Below are positions 59,070 to 64,000 of a stretch of 64,000 nt of DNA, in pieces (the first letter of the stretch is position 1; every line of letters begins with the position of its first letter). Made by a program: the position numbers and the translations under genes. The DNA is from Anaspis maculata (lineage: Eukaryota; Arthropoda; Insecta; Coleoptera; Scraptiidae). The stretch is from the NCBI GenBank assembly GCA_949128115.1, contig OX421961.1, positions 105,694,363 through 105,758,362 on the forward strand, in the 5' to 3' direction. The notes under the pieces were generated by a model. The model was not told the origin of the DNA and did not search any database. It saw only the letters and a program-made list of their open reading frames with translations.

Positions 59070-59294
59070 CACTCACAACCAGCACATTTTCTCGTAGGCA
59101 AAAATCTTTCATTTTTCCCATTTTTAATTGGCCTAGTATTACATTTTCACTTTCTGGCAATTCTGTTATGATTTTTTGTCTCACTTCAGATCCTTTAAAG
59201 GGTGGATTTTTGATCCAAGACTGAAACCGAGCTTGAACGGGTTCCCCATCTTCATAAATAAGTTGTGCAATAAAACACTTCTCATGATCGATTT
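59070..59294 (-). pseudogene. exon-like open segment inside the GTAGT element
   Basis: On the minus strand, 225 bp lie between an acceptor-like ttctaattag (taattag/aaatcg) and a donor-like gagtg/gtgagt. The carried phase is 1 on both sides and the frame is open for about 74 codons: CFIAQLIYEDGEPVQARFQS, then WIKNPPFKGSEVRQKI and a LPESENVILGQLKMGKMKDF stretch. The amino-acid composition is protein-like. It could be an exon of the element's own gene or of a captured host gene. Family unknown. Confidence 0.4.
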
Positions 59295-60796
59295 CTAATT
59301 ACCGGGAGCACACACAACACACGTACGTAGGTATAAATAAAATGTAGAACATTGTACTTCATCAAATAATAACTCATTAGACCAGGAAACGGCTAACTTT
59401 GATTTCAAACGAGTTTGGCTTGAACTAACGCAGGAGCAGAAGGAAACAGTTGACAGTTGAAGTTTTCCTGTCAGTGCTGCCAACGTGGCAACTCATCCCC
59501 AGATTTGTGAATGAGACAATAATGAGATGAAACCATGGTGAAGAATCATGGCAAATATAATAAATTGCTAGAGAAGAGAGGTTCTAAACACCCAATAAAA
59601 ATTTCGATTACATTTATTACACTAGAGGTCGTGAATGTTTTACTTTGAATGGTGACACTTTCAAATTCCGTGGTTGTTGTATTGGTGTTGGCGCTCTGTC
59701 TTCTGTCTGTCAAGTCAATGACAGCATCAAAAACTGTCAATTTGGGCCTCGGGGCCTCCTCGCACCTCAAACTCCTCAAAGTGCAACTGCAAATCGTCAA
59801 ACAGATGATTAATCCATGAAAAACAAAACAAGAGGTTGAAATATAATGAATAAGCGAAGAGGGCCTTATAAGTATAAACGCGGTATAATTACACTGATAA
59901 ATTGTAGGTATTTACCTACTTGTGAATTCTGTAAAAAATGGTAACCTACTTAATATTTGTTGGAAAATATCTGTGTTTTATTCACTAATATTGTATATAC
60001 AATATGTACAATATACGTGTAGGTACCTATTCGCAAAAGTAATTTCCATCATCAGTAGTTAAATAATGAAACTACTCAGTAAAGAATAAGTAGTCCTCAG
60101 TAGTAAAAACACCAGTGATTTTAGTAGTTTTAGTAGTCACTCCGAGCTGACTACTGAACTCTACAAAATCTCTCAGTAGTTGACTACTGAAAACTACTCA
60201 ACAGATATTGATCAAGTAGTAGTTTTAAGTAGTTACTACAGAAAACTACTAACGATAAAATGATGGAGTAGTAGTAACTACTGAAAACTACTGATCAATC
60301 AGTGTTCAAGTAGTCAACTACTACAGAAAACTATTAGCGATGTAGTAGTTTTGAGTAGTTCACTATTGTAAACTACTGGTCAACTACTGGTTTTTAGTAG
60401 TTTTTTTCCGTACGGGCAACTTTACTTAAAAAGGAAGTCAGCAATGGAGTTCATATGAAGCATTGTGATCTGCGAAATTGGGCTTTATGCTTCACGCATG
60501 CAGTACGTCTCTTTGTCTCGACTTGTTTTCCTTTCAGAATGAATTTAATTTTGATTTATTGTAAATATAAATAGCATTGATAATATTATGATTGATTATT
60601 GTTCATTTATCAATATAAATATGTGTTATTTAATTTTTTTCCAAGTAGTGTTTGTTTCAATTTCAGACTTGAACATTACCTAAAAATCAAAATTTTAGAA
60701 CAAATAAATATCGGATATATATCGAATATATCAATAAGTATCCGATATTATGATATTTTGATATTTATATAAATATCATGATATTTTCCAACCCTG

Positions 60797-60985
60797 ATTG
60801 TACAAGAAGTTGTACAAGAAATTGTGTAGTGTAATAGCTGTATTACACTACACAATTTCTTGTTCAATTTCTTGTACAATCTGTCAAATCAACAATGAAT
60901 TTCATTGTTTTTTGACACTATTTTGGCAGATTGTACAAGAAATTGTACAAGAAATTGTGTAATGACTGTAGTGTAATACAGCTAT
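60797..60985. repeat. interlocked palindromes of TTGTACAAGAAATTGT
   Basis: gattgtacaagaagttgtac, aagaaattgtgtagtgtaat appears at 60797, inverted at about 60840-60882, and direct again at 60932-60981. It therefore makes two alternative hairpins sharing the middle arm. Confidence 0.75.
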
Positions 60986-61644
60986 TATATAGGAGTAAGT
61001 AAACAAAAATTCTATCGACAGATGTGACACTGCAAAATTGGAAGAATACGACAACCCTGTCGCCGTTCGCGTCGTATCTCTTCCATCTATCAGGGTTGCA
61101 ATTCTCGAGCGTGTTCGAAAAGTTTTCGTATACGACTTCTCCTTTCCGACAGCCCAAATGCACACGATGTGCACTTCGTGTTCTCTTATGGGACAACGTG
61201 TAATTAATAACTGTAATGTATTAAGTTTCACGCTTTAATTAATGGGCATGCGTCAGCGCCCCACTTTTACGCCGACAGGCACCGCAGCCTCGAGCACGCT
61301 CAACACTCCACTCCGCCCGCAGCATCGGCAGCAAGCGTTCGGTTAGTTGTATACATCATGTCCATTCGATGAATAAACCTAGCCCATATCAACCAAATTG
61401 TACGAGTGCTTAATTCGCCGATCCTCACCACCCCACACCAAAGACGCTTCACAAGATTCTTCAATAACTGATACCTAATTATTATTATCAAGAACTATGA
61501 TTCTGTGAATACCTAAATAAAAATAAGTAAGTACAGAGTAGAGCTACGCCTCGCGTATGTAAGTAAGTACATTTTATAAAAGACATAAAACAAGCGCGTT
61601 TGTAAAACATAAAACAATCACATACAGCTATTGCACACCTTATA
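60986..61644. other. no gene recognised
   Basis: Unique, locally GC-richer sequence (61020-61340) between a palindrome cluster and the WD40-like ORF. Short frames here do not look protein-like. It may contain the 3' end of the minus-strand ORF transcript. Confidence 0.3.
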
Positions 61645-62172
61645 TTAGCTGGAAAAATGTTCCTTGGTCTTAATAAACTGCAACCCCTGCTGTTTTTCTA
61701 TTTCCGCTACTAGGTCCGGCTGGGTCACCATTTGTTTTTTGAGGCAAGTATAAAACTGATTCCCGTGGAAGAATGCCGGGAACGGCATGTCCTCCAACGA
61801 AAATACTGTGATATTTCCATCCAAGTCACCCGCCAGAAAACATCTCCCGTCTTTTGTGAATTTGGAAACATTGTACTTCACACCGTGCGGGTTTTTCGTG
61901 GAAGACACGGATTCCAAGAGTTTTCGTTGTGCATCCCAAACCGCTATTTCCATAGTCCGGATGCTCACCACCACGGTACAGTGACGGGGACTGGCAGCCG
62001 CATCTGCGATGGAAGTAAGATTCGGCGGAGACTGCACAATCGGTCTTGTGATTCCTAAAATTCCGTTACTGGTTAGTAGGTACTTGTAATTAGTGCAGCA
62101 GATGCCTTTATGTAAATGAACAATATTGCGTGGGATTTTGGATAAAGAACCATACATAGTGACTTTAATCAT
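61645..62172 (-). CDS. intronless ORF, 175 aa, WD40-like, unidentified
   Basis: An uninterrupted reading frame from ATG (62172, context gaaaATGA) to TAA at 61645. It is the only other long, protein-like ORF in the window. Two segments look like WD40 beta-propeller blades: one ending in AVWDAQ (around residues 80-95), and one reading FLAGDLDGNITVFSLED (around 120-140). The C terminus is polar and charged (EIEKQQGLQFIKTKEHFSS). Two blades are too few for a closed propeller, so it may be the C-terminal part of a larger WD40 protein, a short family, or an intronless retrocopy. An imperfect 12-bp repeat (gctaacctaat) lies about 70 bp upstream and an inverted-repeat element begins about 200 bp upstream. 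I do not recognise the family. Confidence 0.6.
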   Translation of the reverse strand: MIKVTMYGSLSKIPRNIVHLHKGICCTNYKYLLTSNGILGITRPIVQSPPNLTSIADAAASPRHCTVVVSIRTMEIAVWDAQRKLLESVSSTKNPHGVKYNVSKFTKDGRCFLAGDLDGNITVFSLEDMPFPAFFHGNQFYTCLKKQMVTQPDLVAEIEKQQGLQFIKTKEHFSS

Positions 62173-62376
62173 TTTCACGGCTTTTTTCTTTAGAGCAAGT
62201 CATTGAAAAAATGTGTTGTGTTGGCACAAATGACACGATGCTAACCTAATGCTAACCTAATGCTGACGCCTTGATAGATATTCTTTGTATAATGTATAAC
62301 AGCTGTCACCGTCATCGCGATGCGGTGCATGTGCAAGTGAAAAATTTTCAGGCTACGCAGAGAAAACAGGAAAATG

Positions 62377-62938
62377 CGAGTCCCCTGGAGTGAAAACTAG
62401 TGCGGTCGACAAAAGACATCATATCTACTGGTTAGCGGCTCCTCGCTTATGATGCTAGGTGAGCGGTGGTCACCGAAGAAGTTGTGGCTCAAGCGGCCAA
62501 GCGCGGCAGTATACTAAGGAAAATGGAACGAAAATCACTGGGTAGTGAGTATCTTCTATAGTACGTTCAGCCCTACCGTGATTCTAGTAGTCTGGTCTTG
62601 GAAAATGTTACAGTTTTGCATTATAGACTTGACGTCCAACTGCCAAGTGTGCGTCTGGCTTGAGTCCGGAAAGATATAGAGGTTATTGAAATTATTGGAA
62701 ATCACTTTCTGTTACGACGCCTTTTCAAGAAATCCCGGGTATCCCTGGCATTCAGGTAATTTTCTTATTTGACAGTCACTCAACAGTGGGAATTCCCATT
62801 CCATTTTCTTTAGTACTGCTACGCTTGACCGTATGGGCATCATTTTCTTCAGTCATTATCGCTCACCTAGCAGCTCGCCAACCAGTATAGACGACGTTTC
62901 TTGTGGGCCGCGGTGGTTTCCACTCCAGGGAGGCTCAC
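62377..62938. repeat. 0.56-kb inverted-repeat element
   Basis: cccctggagtg, then tactggttagcg, gctaggtgagcg (from 62382) are inverted as cgctcacctagc, cgccaaccagta, cactccaggg (to 62930). Inside, at 62566-62600, a sequence (ccctaccgtgattctagtag) resembles the end of the 16047-16948 element. Confidence 0.65.
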
Positions 62939-63168
62939 GTTTTCATATTTTCGATGCATAGTCTAGAAAATTTTCACCTGCGCGTGAATCGCGTCATGAT
63001 GGCGGTGGCAGCGATCACAATAGCATCATCCATAACACATCTATCAAGGCATATCAATCAAGTCAGCATCGTACCATTCGTGCCAACCTCGGTGCCAACA
63101 CAACACATCTTTCCACGGCTTGGTATACCTATACCTAATGAAAAAAGCTAAGAACTGATCATACAGGA

Positions 63169-63330
63169 TGTCTCAAAAGTATCACAAAACATGAAACAAA
63201 TAATAAATGCTCTACCATCTCCCAAAAAATCCCTGTAGATATAATAATTTTACATACAGAGTGCTTCAGCCTCTGTCACCCTGTCAAACGAAAACCCTAA
63301 ATTCCTTGACTCAAATGATGAGAATAATAG
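63169..63330 (+). repeat. ends of GATGTCTCAAAAGTATC and ACAGAGTG families
   Basis: tacaggatgtctcaaaagta (63163-63182) matches the ends of the 8.3- and 35.4-kb foldbacks. caccctgtcaaacgaaaacc (63278) matches the 6575 fragment. A third catgtctcaaaagtaacatg end is at about 40811. Confidence 0.5.
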
Positions 63331-63487
63331 ACACCATTTTCAAAAAGTTGTCTTCTTTCGTCAAAATATGAGGAAATTAAATAGAGGTTAGGTAGAAACG
63401 AGAAGTGTTATAATTATTGTCACAAGTGACAGTTGGCGGCGATCCCTTGTTGTTTGGCATGCTGTTGCCATTTTCGTTGTTCCTGTA

Positions 63488-64000
63488 AAGTAGGTTCACT
63501 TGTACTGTGACTCTAGTTGGCTGGGCAAATTTTCTACTTTAGCATTGTAGGCTTGCCGCCTTTTCACCTGGTGTGAAACTGACTTCTCTGGAAGTGAAGT
63601 TATATTTCTTATTAAATTGATATTAAAATCTTGGAAAACTGACCTGGTCATATGTGGAAGTGCGACTATAGGGGGACGCAGAGCTGTGTTACCGTTATGT
63701 AGACACCAAAAGAGCACGGGGCGGCCGCAAATCTAAGTCATCTTGACGGCGTCCCATTCAGGGTCGACAAAAACTCGTCCCGGAAAGCCCCAAAACGATT
63801 TGCAAATTGCAAATAGGCGAAATTCAGTGCCATTTCTGCGCTGGCGCAACCATGCTAGGGGATTTGAGAATACTGCCGTATGCTAACACATGTAAAAAGC
63901 GTAATTTCAACATTGTCTATTATTGAAACGGCTGGAAATGAAACTTTCAAATAAGGTATGGAAAAAAGAGTGTTTCTTGATCTTTCATTGTGTTCAAGAC
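63488..64000 (-). mobile_element. inverted copy of the 16047-16948 element, cut by window end
   Basis: aagtaggttcacttgtactg (63488 on) through about 63812 is the reverse complement of 16624-16948 with very few changes. The encoded 56-codon segment [12 protein letters not shown]...LESQYK is identical in both. Beyond 63812 the similarity stops, so this copy differs internally. The other end is outside the window. Confidence 0.75.

Larger units (their letters stand above)
58413..60416. mobile_element. 2-kb element with CCCGTACGGAAAAA ends and GTAGT arrays
   Basis: cccgtacggaaaaa (58413) is inverted as ttttttccgtacggg (to 60416). Directly inside both ends are dense GTAGT/ACTAC arrays: a 59-bp minisatellite plus irregular copies on the left (58428-58810), and irregular copies on the right (60052-60405). 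The middle holds a minus-strand exon-like segment (59070-59294) and further short open frames. No target duplication is clear. Confidence 0.7.

Overview
This is eukaryotic, almost certainly insect, genomic DNA. The coding exons that can be read are short, bounded by GT-AG introns and encode an orthologue of the insect nuclear receptor Hr51 (unfulfilled; vertebrate NR2E3/PNR). The rest is AT-rich, intron-like and packed with transposon debris. Frequent TAGGTACCTA-type strings and the abundance of foldback elements with ACAGGGTGT-like ends suggest a hemipteran or similar insect, but the species cannot be fixed from the sequence alone.

Layout. Seven Hr51 coding exons lie on the + strand between 5757 and 47011. 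They join in phase into a 440-residue open C-terminal portion: a complete two-zinc-finger DNA-binding domain (exons at 5757 and 19898), a hinge (34080 and 39551) and a complete ligand-binding domain (40338, 46480 and 46773), ending at a TAA at 47009-47011. The initiator exon was not found and probably lies upstream. Introns are 13.9, 14.1, 5.4, 0.66, 5.9 and 0.06 kb. The large ones hold nested long-inverted-repeat (foldback) elements (about 9.5-13.6, 21.9-23.5, 25.8-27.6, 37.6-38.5 and 42.0-42.9 kb), hairpin MITEs, a solo LTR with a 4-bp target duplication (28.73-29.10 kb) and a degenerate LINE reverse transcriptase (30.6-31.56 kb).

Downstream of Hr51 there is about 14 kb of transposons only: a composite element with a truncated PIF/Harbinger-like transposase (48.0-50.4 kb), a 4.6-kb element with TAGGGTCCTTGCA ends and a weak THAP-like motif (50.6-55.2 kb), two more foldbacks (55.4-58.1 kb), and a 2-kb element whose two ends are dense arrays of GTAGT/ACTAC motifs (58.4-60.4 kb). 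Next comes one intronless minus-strand ORF of 175 codons with WD40-like segments (61645-62172), then more repeats. The right edge carries an inverted, nearly identical partial copy of an element that also sits in the first Hr51 intron at 16.05-16.95 kb.

The only gene with an assigned function is Hr51. In other insects it is a neuronal (mushroom-body) orphan receptor of the NR2E group. No prokaryotic-type operon, CRISPR array, rRNA or complete tRNA was seen. All element boundaries were read by eye from matching arms and may be off by several bases.
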